From Aphelenchoides besseyi (lineage: Eukaryota > Nematoda > Chromadorea > Rhabditida > Aphelenchoididae), in the NCBI GenBank assembly GCA_024699855.1, contig JAMPIQ010000002.1, positions 15,562,001-15,626,000 on the forward strand: DNA of 64,000 bases. Reading direction: 5' to 3'. The notes beneath the pieces are model-generated. The model made no database searches, was not told the origin of the DNA, and was given only the letters and a program-made list of their open reading frames with translations. This document shows, piece by piece, positions 33,623-47,646 of the stretch. The stretch's first letter is position 1; each line of letters starts with the position of its first letter. A program made the translations under genes and the position numbers.

Positions 33623-36600
33623 AATGAGATCAATAGGAGACTAAGGTAGAGAAGTTCGTTTCTAGATCACGGTCGAGAATAATATGATAAGTAGCAGGTT
33701 GTCGTTTCTCTTTGACAAGCGACTAGTTTCGTTAGTGGTTTGCGATAGAAGAAATGAAGGTATTACGCTCAAATTATTTGGAATAACCGCATAAATTGTA
33801 CAAGTTTACTTGAGTCGAAACGAATAGAAAATACACGCGTTTGACGACCAGCAAAATCTCAACACCAGGTCAAGACGAATAGAACCGGATTGATTGTCTG
33901 AAAGCGTTGATAGCGATTAGAAGTTGAACTCGAGATTTGAACACGTTGTTGTTGCCGAATGCAACCACGCAAACAAGCCGTCTAATGCAGAGAACACGAG
34001 CATTTAAGTCCCGTTAAATTGCAATTCGCTTAGTAATTTAGGGGTCTTGGAACAGTTTGCCCTAAGACTTATGTGGGTTTTATGGCAAAAATTCTTGGAA
34101 TTTTCATTAGAATCGGATTCCCGACTTACGAAGTCCAAAAGCGCAATGACCAGCACGAAAGACCCGTAGATCTCCGCGAAACATTGTAAGTCGAGGTCGA
34201 TGATAAATTTAAAATGAGAAGGAAATTTACGAAAAATGCATCGGAAAGAAGTTTGAATCGGTCATGAATCCTTTGGGTGTATATTGCAACCCTAAAACCT
34301 GTTATTTCCAGCCTATCGTGACCTCCGACTGAAGTGCCAAAAATAACACTCGGTATACGGTCAAGCGACAACAAGAAAAGTGGGCGGAGTATGCGGATGG
34401 GTAAGGTCGGAAGACACGTAAATAATACATTTGTGTTGAAAAATAGCAATATATCAAGATAACAGATTGGCTTCGAATATTGAGGTCGTCGAAAAAGATA
34501 CCCGTCGAGAATCTCGTAGAAACGATAGTTTGTGAAATACAAGATAATTTCACATTACTTTAAAATTCAAACGGAAAAGCACAAAAGTCCCGAAGATTTC
34601 CTGAAAAGCTACGAGATCATTGACAATCAAATTCGACTTGAATTCATTGTTGAAATAGCTAAGAATCGAAGAACGCAAAAGGACGATTCCTCCTCTATCA
34701 ACAACAGCAAGCAAAGGAACAACCGGTTGGTTGGCAAAACTTTTGCGTGTTTGATAACTTGAACAGAAGATGAGGGCTGGCCAAAAAATGGGCGTGACCG
34801 CGGCTCGAGGCACTGGAAAGTCCACCACTGGGCGGGTTCGCAACTCGTGGACGTCCTTCTACGCATTATTGCCCTTTACAGTCTGTCCAAATTGCGAATT
34901 GGGCGGAGTCATTAAGAGCTCTCAACATTTCTGGTGGTTTTGCCTTTTTCACCAGGTGGTCTTCTGCCGGTTGTAGAAACGTGGAGTGGTGCGCAGATTG
35001 CTGTCCGGTTCCAATACACGAAGACAATGAGAACCGTGAAAACGACCGCCCTTTTTTGTTCGCATTTTTCTAATCTCATAAGAATACGGTAACGTCAAAA
35101 AATAACTAAATCCTAGTTACAAGTGATGCAAATAGATCTCTCTCGCTCACAGTCGTTGATTTGCTTTCAAAACACAAACCTCAGCCTTCAGACGTTGAAT
35201 CCAATTACCAAAGATATTTGTCTTCAACGTAAAGATAAATGACGTTCAATCAACAAAAAGCGATCAGTCGTGAGTTTAAAATGAAAACCGAAAACCTTTA
35301 GAGTTCGAACAAAAACGCTGAAGACCCCCCAGTATAGTGGTCATCGAAAAGTTGGAATTCGGAGTGAACGTACAGACGAATTTTTTTATCATTCACGAAC
35401 GCGGTATAATACACGATTCCGATTTGTTGGTCAACAAATTGATGCAAAGAACGAAACTTTCGCTGTTGCAGTTTTCCATGGTCGACTCGTAGATAAGTGG
35501 CGCCGTTCGAAACGTCCACACACGCATAATCGGATAAGTCGATTGGATGGCGCTGATTTGGGAGTAACTTCTTTTGCAACGAATCACTTGACGATCTTAG
35601 CTTCCTGATTCACGAACGTTTGCAAGTCAACGAATCCAAGTGAACAAGAAGTTCGAATGCGATTTATTGGAATGTAATAACCCAATAACAAAGTGCAATT
35701 GAAATTCAATTAGTATTCAAGCGTATATGGTTCAAAAGAATCGAATCTTGTCACAAACTTCAATTATGAACATTGTTGCTTCGATTTGATTACGCACGAT
35801 TATCGCGGAGGTAATGATTCAACTAAGTGGTCGGCAATCCATTTCATAATCCGCAAGTTTATATTCCAAATTTCCGAGCATACAAACTAACTGGACTCTC
35901 CATGTTTCGGTAATATTTCTCGTACGATTCCGACTTTGCCGATCGATCGGCAACGAGTTCAAAGAAAGAAGTGGATGATTGTAGTTTGAGACCTGTTTTT
36001 GTTAGCAAAAAACGCCTATCCTTTATTGTACTTCCGTCTATTTTCGCTGAGCAATGAAAGTCAGAGCTTGGAAATACAAGAACGTCCAATTTTTAAGTGA
36101 GCAACAAAAACACGGAAGTCGCAATTAAAAGAACGAGGAAGATGAGTAACCTTTAAAGGACAATATAAAATAATCGAATTAATGGAAGAGCGTGGTTTGC
36201 AAGATTAGCGTCCTATCTATTGCCAACTAATAATGTCATGTGGTAGATTCATCGAAGCTTTGCATTGTCGATTCCAATTACCACTTCATTAGTTCACGGA
36301 AAGTAAACACAACAAACAGAATGCGTACAGTAACGTCCGAACCCGCCATCGATTGTCTTCTTTTCAGTCTGCAATTGCAAAAGCCAATAATTCGTACAAC
36401 CCACAAAAATAGCCCTTTCGACCTTACCGTAATATCCGTCTGCTAGTTCGTACTCTCGTGTTACATAGCTTCGGGAATATGTAAAACGAGGTCGCACACA
36501 TCTTTTTTGTTTGTCGAATCTATGATCTCGACATAAAAGATCGTAATCTTAACTATTTTTCTGCACTTTAATAATTAGCGTTTGCTCTGTGAAATAATGT

Positions 36601-38612
36601 GGTTTTGTTTCACTCGACAATAGAAACAATTCTAAAGTTCACTATGATCAAAAGTTAAGTTTATTTTGGAAGTTTCAGTGAAAAGATCAATAGGTCGATG
36701 CACTCGATAAACACGAAATCTTTTCATTTGAACAGCAATCGGAACAACAGCACTTTTGACGGCAATCGACCCACGACTTAAACGACCGGAACACTTTCAC
36801 TTCGACTGCTACCGGTTGGACTGGTGGTCACGGAACGATGCTCATCATTATACAATGGTGGTGATGTGCCGTTCTTTGTTGAGGGCTAAAAACACGAGGA
36901 AGTGAATTGTCGAGTAATTAGCGATTTCGTTAATTTTTGTAAATAGTCTGCAGTTTTGGCCATCCATTACCGTCTTAATTCGAATCGACAGCTAGACGTG
37001 CAGACAGACTTCAAATTTCTCGAACCACGTGCTTCAGCGTCTAATGTGCCGTATCATACGAAACCGCTGAGATAAACAAAAACATTTTTTAGCAGAAATC
37101 AAAACGATTGTTTCAAACTTCCGACTCAAACTCCCGCTCACCCACGTTGCGTGGACACTTGGACTCGTTGAACTTTGTTTGACGCGAATCAACCCGATTG
37201 TGTAGCACGTGCTTTACGGTTATCAGTTTGAGTGCGATTCCAGCGTTTTCAGATTCTGATCCGTTGAGTGCAAAACTTTCGTGCCACGAAACTACGTTGT
37301 TTGCTGTTTACAAAATTGTTGGTTGAGATGCCGCGTACAGGCAGTCATGTCGTTTAACGCAAACATATACCTTGATCGCGATTTGCAAATGGAGTGATGG
37401 TGTTCGAAACGTAGCAGGTTCGACTCAACGCTGTCAGTCGGGCAACTATTTTAGAGCATAAACATCGCGAGAAAAGCCGAATCAAAAGGTTGTTACCATA
37501 TTCGGACGTTTTTGTAGTGTTCGAATTGACCATTGAGAATATAAAAACTGTTGGCCCAATTCTGAGCTGTAATCCAATACGAACAAAATGCTATCGAAAC
37601 AATCTCGTCCGATACTTTTTTGGAACCTCCAAAACATATAGTCAAGCACGAAGATTATGTTGAATAGGAAATCGATCGAAAAAATTGCAAGCTACAATGA
37701 GCCTAAACTCTTCACAATGATAAACTGAAAGGAGCATTTGGAGCAACCCGATTTTCGAGCCTTTGAATTATTCTGTTGTCTGAATAGTCGGTAACTCGAG
37801 ACCCCAACAAGTGGCTAAAACTTCCAATAGTTACGGCAACCCAATTGTCTGCTTTCGAAACGCTTTGATGTGTTCATGACTGCGCTATGGAGCATATTTT
37901 ATCACTATCGGTCCGTGTCATCGGTACACGAGAGCGCGACAAAAACCAATGAATTTAATCGGTTTATGATCATAAACCAAAGAATTCGGGGGGTTTTTGA
38001 TGGCGCTAAATTCTATTATTCCATCAAACAGGACTAAAGAACAACGAACACTGGAGCAGCTCATAAACTTGTTTCTAATGCGGAACAACATTCAGCGACG
38101 ACCAAGTGTTCCCGATCTTTTCCAATGTAACCATACGAACGATCGTATTCAAATTTGAAAGCCATCGAAATATTTTTAGCAACGAAACAATACGCGTGAC
38201 AGCGCAATTTGTCGTTTGATATTTGTTTCGAAAATGTCATCTCGAAGGAGTCGACAATTAGTAGCCGTTGGCATTTGCATTTGCACTTTTCATACAAATT
38301 TGCATAGCCACAATGTCAAACTGTCGAATCGTATCGACATCTACGCTTTCTAGGTACTATACGTTTCTAATTGGTCTCCGAGAGTTTCTCGACCTTTGTT
38401 CTTGAAGCATCCAGATTTCAGTAGAAAGACACAATAAGAGCATACAAATTAAAAGTCTCGTGCCGGTCGGGACGATACTTTATATCGTACAAACTGGGAC
38501 TAGTCGACAAGAGATCAACTAACCGCAACATTTGTTCTTTCAAAACTTCTCATTTAAACTTCGAAGGCTACAGATTAAAATAGAAATCTGGCGCAAAGGT
38601 GATCTATCTTGA
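33623..38612. other. 5-kb stretch without a confident gene
   Basis: This covers the region upstream of the TGF-beta ligand and downstream of TRAPPC11. One open frame at 35298-35579 (listed separately) looks coding. Elsewhere I see only short chance frames and no repeats. Confidence 0.35.
35298..35579 (-). CDS. possible exon or small gene, unrecognised
   Basis: This is a 93-codon frame with balanced, protein-like composition. It starts MQKKLLPNQRHPIDLSDYAC and contains IGIVYYTAFVNDKKIRLYVH with alternating hydrophobic positions typical of beta strands, then FFD-like FQLFDDHYTGG before the stop. The frame at 35859-36089 upstream could be another exon. No family match came to mind, and the exon ends are not established. 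Confidence 0.3.
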   Translation of the reverse strand: MQKKLLPNQRHPIDLSDYACVDVSNGATYLRVDHGKLQQRKFRSLHQFVDQQIGIVYYTAFVNDKKIRLYVHSEFQLFDDHYTGGSSAFLFEL

Positions 38613-41600
38613 TCATTTGCTTGTTAAACCTACAATCACAGAAACTGTCCGTTGAAGTTGTCGTAGAATGGTTTGCTGTATCAGTCGATCTGTTTGAGCG
38701 TCTGAGCAGTGGATTTTCAATTGCGGAAATGGAAGTTCACCGGCAGTTAAAGCAATAATCGTAACAATGAAGGAATGATTCTGTTTGGGAAGAAGATTAA
38801 TGTTTTTCTGAAATTGAAGTGAATCTTGAAGTCAGTTGATAAACAAGCCTCAGCATATCCATCGAACATGAACGCGTCGATTCGCTCCACGGACACTTTC
38901 AACGACATTGACTCATCGCTCAAGTTTTGCAGCTGATACTCGATGACTGTTGGTTGCCGCATGGTTAGTTGATTCGCAGTAGGAGTAATCGGCTTCAAAA
39001 GTAATGGCACGTATCTAATCGGATAGTGGCCCAACGGCATCACAATTTCTACAGTTCGTTGGCTAATACTTCTAAAAGGCGAGTATTTTACTTTCTGCTA
39101 TACAACTCCTAAGCTTTTCAGTACATATCCCAATCCATTTGCCCAATTTTGATCCCTTCCACTTTGTATTATTTGATAGAAAAACCAAAGATGAAAAATG
39201 CTGGAGTATTCCTAGGGACAATAGTGTAATCCTTTTCATCACTATCCTCCGTGTTTAACCATAAGCCGCACAGCGATCCGATGAAAGCGAAAAACAAAAC
39301 CAATCGGATTCAAAGAGCAGATCCAAGATTTGAAACCACAAAAAACACATTAAATTCCTCGGCATTCGCGTGTTTCACATACTTGCATCTGCACGTACCG
39401 AGGTCTAATTCAAGAATACCGAAAAAGATTATGATTTAGCCGCCGCATTTGTCCAATTAAAGTCGTATGTTGAAAATCGAACATCGATTGACGTTCGTTG
39501 GGGAATTCGTAATCCATTTGAGATATTGTTGCGCTAACCCGCCAAACACTGGAATTTGTAGAAGTATGGAATCGACAGATGCCATTTCGAAATGGAAAAC
39601 AAACACAACAAACCTTTTCCACAAAATGATCACATTCCCGATATTAATACCCGTCGTGCTGATGTGACTCGGCGTCATCGATCGAATATGGAAGTTGAGA
39701 TGTTTGGTAAGAGCATTTTGTTCGGATAATACGATTGCTAAAGGGTCGCCATCAACTGGAATCTTGTGTTCAATAACTCACGATATGCGTCAAAACGATC
39801 ATCGTTATCGAATGTCAAAACTGGATTCTAAATCCCAGTTGAATGTTAAGCAGTTAGTCTTGGAGCTTACCAGTTCGTAGCGCAAATTTACGAGTTCACC
39901 GTTAAAAGTCGGGATGAGTGAATATCTGAGAGTGGCCGAATGACCGGGAAATAGGAATTCAATCTCGTCGTCCTAAAATAGCAAGTCGAATTTGAATGAG
40001 ATGTTTAAACAAACATTTGACGTAATCGTGGTATCGATGGAAAATGGTTGCAGACATGTGATGGCAAAATTGAACGCGTAATCGATAACACCATCAAACC
40101 AAATCGCCGTATTGTCGACAACCGCTATGATCTGAGCATCGTTAAAGTCACATCTTCAAAAAAACGTATTTACCTGCAGTTGCAATAGAATTTTTCCGCA
40201 ACATCGAGCACGACAAGGAACATTGAAAACAACCTAAAGAGCAGTTTTTTAGACCGATGTAATGGCAACAAACTTCAAATTGACTCGCTAAATCCGATAC
40301 GATTTCGTAGCTTTGACGGGGTTGCCAAAGCTCGGCTCCGGACTCGAACTCCAATGATGGGAAGACGTATCCGGGTGGTTGTTGATCGTCGGTTTCCAGT
40401 TGTCGACAATTTACGCTAAAAATCGTTTAACTGAAAACACGACTACTCATTCCTTTTACCTGACATTCCGAAATGGATAGGACTCGTTATTGCGAAGAGC
40501 GAACTTCAAGATTGCCGTTTCGCCCAACAACACTGTCGAGTCACGGAGATTTTGAAGATTTAGTTTCGGAACCACTGGAACAACTCTAGAAGTTAACACA
40601 GAAAATAAGTCACTGCACTTTCACTACCCACTTTACACTCGTTAAACCGTCACTTTCACCCGTTGATGCTCGATTGTTGTAGTGAGTTTTCTTCGCACTA
40701 AAATCGAAACGCAGATTACCATTCAAGCCTTGTGTTGGAACGAAATCGAGGAAAAGTTGTTTGATCTATAATCCCATAGAAACTCAACCAATTGATAAAC
40801 TCACGTAGAAGTTCGTTTCTTGTCGAGCAGGCGCAGATAAACGCAATTCAACTGGAATCATTAGCTCAATAGTTGCTTCGGCTGGAACGTGGACTGAATC
40901 GTGCTGTAGCATTGTGTAAACGTGTCCAACACCCTCGTGAATAAGAACACGAGCGTTGAACGACAAATTTAATGTCGAACGATTTTGCAGTGTAACCTAA
41001 GAATCAAAGTACAAAAAACTCTTAAAAACTGATTACCTGCACAATGACCGTATCACTGGATGTAACAAGATTGCCGGTTTTCGTTATGAATCCGGCTGTT
41101 GCCTCCACATGACCATCGACGTCGGATAAGTTCGTCGAGAATTCTGTGCGAGCTCCCAACAACTGAATCCACTGGTCGCGAACTTGGTTCAACTGAAAAA
41201 TAAGCTTTCAATCTCTTCAACACAAAGTACGAACATCTTCATTAGAAAAGTAAACACCAAACGCGTCTGGTTGAGGCGGAGGTGTTCCGTTGGTTAAATA
41301 AACGTAAGAGTCCATTAGCCGTTGAATCAGTTGAGCTTTTGTTGCAGGATCACCGATCGTGTAGCGCATATTCGACGAGTTTAGTAACTGAGACAAACTC
41401 CACATGTACTCATTAATATCGGCACGACAATACGCAATGTCTAATGAACAGAGAAGAGCTTGATGCAGCAAATAGAAAACTTTTTCCCGTCGAAACTCTA
41501 AGATCACCAAACGAATGAGCTGAAAACCTTTAAGTTTACTTCCAATTTGCCTGTTCTATTACTTTTGCTGCCGAATTAAAGTCCCGTAAATGCATACACT

Positions 41601-43173
41601 CTTCGGCGATTTGCAGTTTAACGGCTCGTTCCATTCGACCACAACGATACATTTGAAATTGACGAATAGCCGATGTCCACAGTTGAATGGTTGCACGATA
41701 ATTTGGTTGACAGTTGTTCTAAAAATCATCGTTAAAATGATGAGACAGTTAAAAACAAACTTCGATTGCCACTTTAGCGGCATGTTCCATTCGCGGATCC
41801 AACACCGCTGAGACTCCCTGTCGAATACGCCACGGTCTTTGTCCAAAGAAGACCGTCAAACCGGGAGTGCTACCTGAACATTTTGTGTGAGATTTCAGAT
41901 TTGAGAACAACTTACTCGGCATTAGAATCGATTTGTTGGCTGTTCTTTCGGCATCGGGAGTTGGACTCAGCGACAGAATCTGCGTATTTGCTTGTCGTAG
42001 AAAATCAGCCGCCATCTCAAAGTGCAATCCGGGATTCTCGTGGGCATAAGCAGCGAGACCTTTAGTCACTTTTTCGTAGAACAGATCGGCAAACATTTTA
42101 CACTGAAATTAGCGTATTAGACGCTGAATTCGATTCATTTGACTCACTTGTTTACTTTTCCATTTCAACATCTCGATACTCGCCAACAAAGGCGACGGAT
42201 ATTCACCGGGAGAACGGGCAGCAAAGACGTTCATGTGTCGGCGAAACTGATTCACAGCGTCTTTGGCAATGTCGTGCAGAAATGAAATCTCACAGATCTG
42301 CAAACAAGTCAATGAACAACTAGAACCAATTGATTACCTTGTAGTTCAACAGGGCAATAACGGACATGTACTCATAGAGCTCGGAATCGGGTATATCCAC
42401 CTCTAAACACGTCTGATAGGCTTGTTTGTAGGGTCTGAAATAGACACTCAAAAACAACAATAGAAATCATCTCACCGCAAAGCTGAATGGGTGTCCTGTC
42501 GCATTTCGGAGAGAAAACCGAGTTTGAATTGCTGTCGAATCAGAAGGTTGTTGTGATTGTTCGGAATGGCACGTGAACGAACTTTTCGTAGAACCGCTTG
42601 GTAGAAGAGCAATCCGTTTTCGTAGAAAATGCCATCCAATCGCGAGGCTACCAAGTCGTGATTCTCGTTCTGCGGAAAGATGTACAACTGTTTTTCACTC
42701 AACTGGCACGCTCCACCCAACTCAACAGCTCGATCCTTCGACGTGCTGTCTTCGCCGGAACCGGACAACTTTGCGGTTTGAATCAAAACCAAAATGACAC
42801 GAGTCTCGCGATAGACAACACTTTGTCGAAGCGATGCGATCTTGGACTCGCATTCCATCTTCTTCTCCGACCATGATGGATGATTCCAATTTAGATCGGC
42901 GAAAAGAACAATTAACGCCGGACGTTGGTTCAGGTACTTCAGAGGCCAATCGCGTTTCAGAAGTCCACGCGAACTGCGAAGTGGCGACTTTTCGGTTTTC
43001 AGCGGTTGCTCGTAATCGGCCGTCAGCAGCTTGTAGTTGATGCGCTTGATACGAAGGAAGGCCGAGTAGATGGAGTTGTGAGTTGGATTGTTGTTGACGT
43101 CTAGTCCACTGAACATAATCAGTTGGCGTATGTTTTTGTAGTAGAGATAGTCGGGTATATCGACGGGATCCAT
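38613..43173 (-). CDS. TRAPP complex subunit 11 (TRAPPC11/foie gras)
   Basis: TRAPPC11 is a large subunit of the TRAPP III tethering complex for ER-Golgi traffic and autophagy. The start MDPVDIPDYLYYKNIRQLIM, then FSGLDVNNNPTHNSIYSAF, matches the family N-terminus. Further blocks are RPALIVLFADLNWNHPSWSE, RETRVILVLIQ, VASRLDGIFYENGLLFY, QFKLGFLSEMRQDTHSALR, FFGQRPWR in the foie-gras region, and EYQLQNLSDESMSLKVSVER with IDAFMFDGYAE near the C-terminus. A GC-AG intron (38808-38848) joins this to INLLPKQNHSFIVTIIALTA and the final stop at 38613-38615. More than ten short introns are present, and total length is close to that of animal homologues (about 1,100-1,250 residues). It looks intact and lies about 1 kb from the divergent SWEET gene. 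Confidence 0.85.
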
Positions 43174-44191
43174 TTTGACGGATTGATGAAAACTATTTTG
43201 GCATCCAACTGAAATCACAATAAAACGAAAAAACTAGCAACTTACCTTTTTCAAGTAGCACAACAACGTTAACAGAAACTTTTCATCATCGAATTTTTCG
43301 CTCGTCGCATTGAAGTTGTCCGGTAGAGTGCAGCCTGCGATCCGGTTGGTTGTTTTATTTGTTTACTACTTTTAATTGAGCTGTTTTAGTCGTGACGTTG
43401 CAATATCTGTGTTGTCTTTTTGATGTGTGGACCGTGAGTTCTTTGCATAGTTCGTTTGGCTTGTTATTGTAGAATTAGCTGCAACACGGGGGTTTTGGTC
43501 ACAGCGAAAAATTCGCCGTCACACCTCCGACCGTTCCAACAGCAATCAGGTGCAAATCCGTTGTTATCAGTGGTTATCGATCGCTGGGAACGTGTTTGAA
43601 AATTTTGTTCGCATTTCCACCAAGTCCCTTGTATTCGTCCAATCTCGATCGTCGAAGTTGTTGCGCAGTTCGTCGTGAAATTCGGAAAACACGCACATTT
43701 TCGACGTCGCAAAGAAAACGCGATGATGTTGCAAAAAAGCTCGTCGACGTGCGTTGTTTCGACGCGGCTGCGCGGTCACTTTTCGATCGCGCGCATGTTC
43801 GCTTTAACGACGATTATGAATTGAGTTCTTGGCCTGAGAAGATTCCTTCTCAACGTGCAGGGCACGTTTAGTATCCGGGTTTTGTTCCGGAAATCGACGT
43901 GTTTTTGTGCGTCGACGCGTCTTTTCTTTATACAAAACGCCGGCTTTAATGAGCGAAAGATTCTTTTGGCGGAGTTCATTCTCATTCTCGACTTTGGGTG
44001 CGGTTTCCGCAAAAAACGTTGATAACACGGTGGGGATTTTTGGAGCGGAATCGTTTCGCGCTTTTTTGTGCAATGCAGCAACGATCTAACGGACAATCAT
44101 TTCAGACGGTACTTTTAACTTTAACGCTTCGTGATGTTTTGATGGAAAGATTGAGTCCGACGTTTAACTTCTCGAGCTATTTGTAATCGAC
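43174..44191. other. divergent intergenic region of TRAPPC11 and SWEET
   Basis: About 1 kb separates the two starts. It is locally richer in CG dinucleotides (43.6-44.1 kb) and has overlapping open frames on both strands without protein-like content. It is a probable promoter region for both genes. Confidence 0.4.
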
Positions 44192-44991
44192 ATGGATAGC
44201 GAAAATCTTCTTAGCGTTCTCTCCGTTACGGCAACCACCTCAACATTCGCCCTCTTCCTTTGCGGACTTCAAATCTGCCAACGAATACGACAACGTGGAT
44301 CGACAGATGGTACGAGTGTGGCGCCGTTCCTTCTGACACTGATCAGTTGCACGTGTTGGTTGGGTTATGGTGAGCTACGGAAGGATCAGACGATCATTTT
44401 TGTGAACGGGGTCGGCTTCACCGTTCAAGCCATCTATTTGTATTACTATTACATTAAGACACGATCGAAGGTAGGAAAGAATTTTTTATTGTGCATTCTG
44501 GTTTTCAGTCGTTGTTGAATCGGCTTCTGTTTCTGGAACTGATCATCGCCATTGGCACCTATTGGTTCATTTATTCCGATGTATCCAAAGAAGAAAAAGA
44601 GAATGTGTTGGGACTTATATGCATGATTCTCAACGTCTCATCAATCGGATCCCCACTACTTGATGTTGTACGTTTTTGCTTATTGTCACTGATCAAGTCT
44701 TTGGATTTCAGGGTCAAGTAGTGAGAACGAAGAGTACCGAGAGTCTTCCATTTCTTCTTTGTGCCGGAAACATGGCCGTTTCATTGCAATGGGTAGCCTA
44801 CGGAATCTTAGTGGACGATTTCTACATGAAGGTATGTGCTCTTATTAGTTTAGTGTTTGAATCAAACCGTCACATTTCAGGTTCCCAACTCGATTGCCGT
44901 TCTCATCTCTGCCGTGCAATTATCCCTCTTTATTATCTATCCGTCAGATCACCGAGTCGTACATCAGAAAATCCCGAGTGAATTCTTATGA
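44192..44991 (+). CDS. SWEET-family sugar transporter
   Basis: SWEET proteins are seven-helix uniporters (two MtN3/saliva triple-helix bundles) that move mono- or disaccharides down their gradient across membranes. Four exons give about 225 residues. The first bundle includes FALFLCGLQICQRIRQRGST, SVAPFLLTLISCTCWLGYGE and NGVGFTVQAIYLYYYY. The second includes ICMILNVSSIGSPLLDV and GQVVRTKSTESLPFLLCAGN, where the P-hinge and the SxxxPL motif are typical, and ends with helix 7 (SIAVLISAVQLSLFIIY). Introns at about 44470, 44669 and 44831 are canonical and in frame. It resembles the nematode swt genes and appears intact. Confidence 0.88.
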
Positions 44992-47646
44992 TCGCAATGT
45001 GAGGGTGCTTACGAAAAATACGAAGGTCTTGTTTGTTTTTGTACAAAGTACTGTGGTTTTTATTAGATAAAAAGTTTAGTTCGCATTCTTTTCCTGTTGA
45101 CTTCAATGTACATATCTATTGTTGAACACAAGCCGTGACACATTTCCTTTTGTCTTTGAAGTTTTCGATTTCATTCTTCATCTTTTTGTTCTACAAAGTC
45201 AATCTGCTCGAATGAAAGTTATCGGAGTTTGTTCAACTGTTTTTGCTTACAAGTCTTTTGATTATAGAACACAAGTGAACTAACCCACTGTGTACTTGTT
45301 GTCGGGTGTTGATTTCGATGTTCTTGAAATGGTATGTTGTTTGGTTGCTATCAATTGGTGATCTATTGCTATTCTTTTTAAGTTTATTAATTTATTTCTC
45401 GTTATACGAAATGATTCGAAGTTTGTTGTTGTTTTGTAAGAATAATTAAACACTTTGAATTGTCCTCATTCTCCTTCTATGCTATCATGCAATTTCAACA
45501 TCGTCCAACGATCGTTTTCAAATGTTTTTGTATCAACCGAAAAGATTGGATCGAGATGTAGAGTCTCGTCATGTTGGCTTGAGCACTCATGAGCGTTTGA
45601 TTCCTGTCGGAGTATTGAACATAAAGCAAAGTCGAATGATAATCCTGAGGTAACCAATGTGATCGTAACGACGACGCAGAATTTGTCCCAATTGAAATTG
45701 CTGTTCGATTCTCGACTGAGTGAGTTCGTCCAAACTTTCCGGCAAACTTTCTAGCGCTCTCTTAATCGTTTGGCATCACAAGTCATGGAGTTCGGTCGCC
45801 GTGTCAAAAGACCTTTAACAACTTCGTTCATTAAACTCCAAGAACAACTTACCAAATGAACGTTAATCAACGTGTTGACTTCGGTCGTTGGCTTCTCCAA
45901 TCAATCACTTCGGGTGATGATAGAGTTCGAACAATAACGTAATGATAATCGAGAGCTGCATTCGAAAGAATTTGAAGTCACTGCCCATTGTCCATGAAGC
46001 AGAGAGCGACAATTATCAGTCGGCTTCTCGTTATAAGTCTTCCAATTCTTTCGATCATCAACTACAGACTTGTTTCAAAGTTGTGTCTTGGACATTAGCG
46101 GGACAAACGGTTGTTTCTTTTTTCCTTTATACAAAATATGAATAGGAGAATGAGTGAGCGAATTTCAACTACTAACTTCTACGTTGAGATACTTCATTTG
46201 CGTTAGCGAGCGATTAAGTTTCATTAGAAATGATCGAAGAACATTTAAAGGGATCTCGAGTTTGTTCTAACGCTTAAATCCATTTGATTGCAGCGAATGT
46301 GCAATCGAACTCGGATTGTCAGTCACGGTGTTCGTTGCGACAAAATTCGGTTTTCCCATCTCATCAACTCAATGCAAAGTTGGAGCTGTGATAACCGTCG
46401 TTCTAGTGCAACGTGAATATTCGGTTTGTTGGAATGTCTTCAAAAACATTTTCCTCTCATAGCTCGTTACTCTTACACTCACAGGTCAATTTCATTCAAT
46501 GAACAAAAGTTAAAGTCACAATGTTTCAGGATAGTTGAGTGCACTTGTCATGATCAGACTAAAGACCTTCTTCCTGTAGTCCGCGACGTCTTTTCTTCAA
46601 AATCATCAAACGGGATTCACATCAGTAGCAGTTGACTTTTGCCTCCATTTTGTAGCTTTGAAATTCGGAAATAATCGCTTAAGTTTCAGCTGTCTTTCCA
46701 TTCGATCAAACGAACAATCAGAGACCTTGTGGTTATGCTCAACCACCCGAGACCCTCAACATTCTCAGTTCCACTCTGAGATTCGAAGTCCAACGCTTGT
46801 TTCCAATCACCAACCTCGTTACTTTACAGCTCCGAATCCCCGCGCCACTAATCGACGCTCGGCCAAAAATTAACGCGGGGGCTTCTAACAACCCGACTCA
46901 GTTTTACGTCATAATGTGGCCCGTATAACAGGGTAAAAGTTTAATACCCAGACAGGCCGACACGGCTAACTTTCGCCGGTAGGTATCTTCAGCAAAAGTG
47001 CAAGGTGCAAGTGCAAAGTGTTAGTGCACACTAGTTAGGCGGGGGAAGGTACGAATCAAACCGAAAAAAACAAAACAAGATCATTTAAATGCTCGCTACA
47101 AATACGTTGAAACCATCAAATAACATAATTCTCTTCAACTTTTTTACGCAACAGAAACGAAATCAACAAGAAATTTGGATGGAAGATGGAAGTTGAGACA
47201 GTTTCGCCGTCGACTTAATTTCGAATGAACCTTTATTCAAACACTTCATGGTTCTTCAAACCTTCGAAATCAAACCGTAAATGCTGTTTAGTTCCAAAGT
47301 CAATTGTATCGAATTCAACGTTTTTATTGCAAATGTCTGTGCGTTCAAGGAAGACAGGTGCAGGAAAACTTCCTCACAGCCGTTGCCGTAGACTTAAGGT
47401 CGACGTGTAAACGGCCAACGTCGTGGTGTAATTAATTGCGGATTGCGGATTAAGGATACACGTAGATGGAGGGTCTTTGCTGTTTGATACGACGAGAATT
47501 AAAGTCCTATCCGAGAATACTTGTTTTTGTCAAAGAGCCTTTTTGCGACCGATTTGTTTCTATTTAGAATTAGAAAGTTTTTGCCAATGTCTTAATAGGG
47601 CGCCGTTCTGCTAACAAAAGAATTAGCAATTCAAAACGCACATAAC
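44992..47646. other. 2.6-kb intergenic stretch
   Basis: No gene is recognised. Around 46990-47035 there is a short run of repeated GTGCAAG/GTGCAAA units, followed by a G-rich spot near 47040 (GGCGGGGGAAGG). Open frames on both strands are short and unlike proteins. Confidence 0.35.

Noticed and set aside
34770..34976. Short ORF containing GTGKST, which looks like a Walker A motif
   Set aside because: It is an isolated motif in a 68-codon frame with no other NTPase features and no exons around it; chance is likely.
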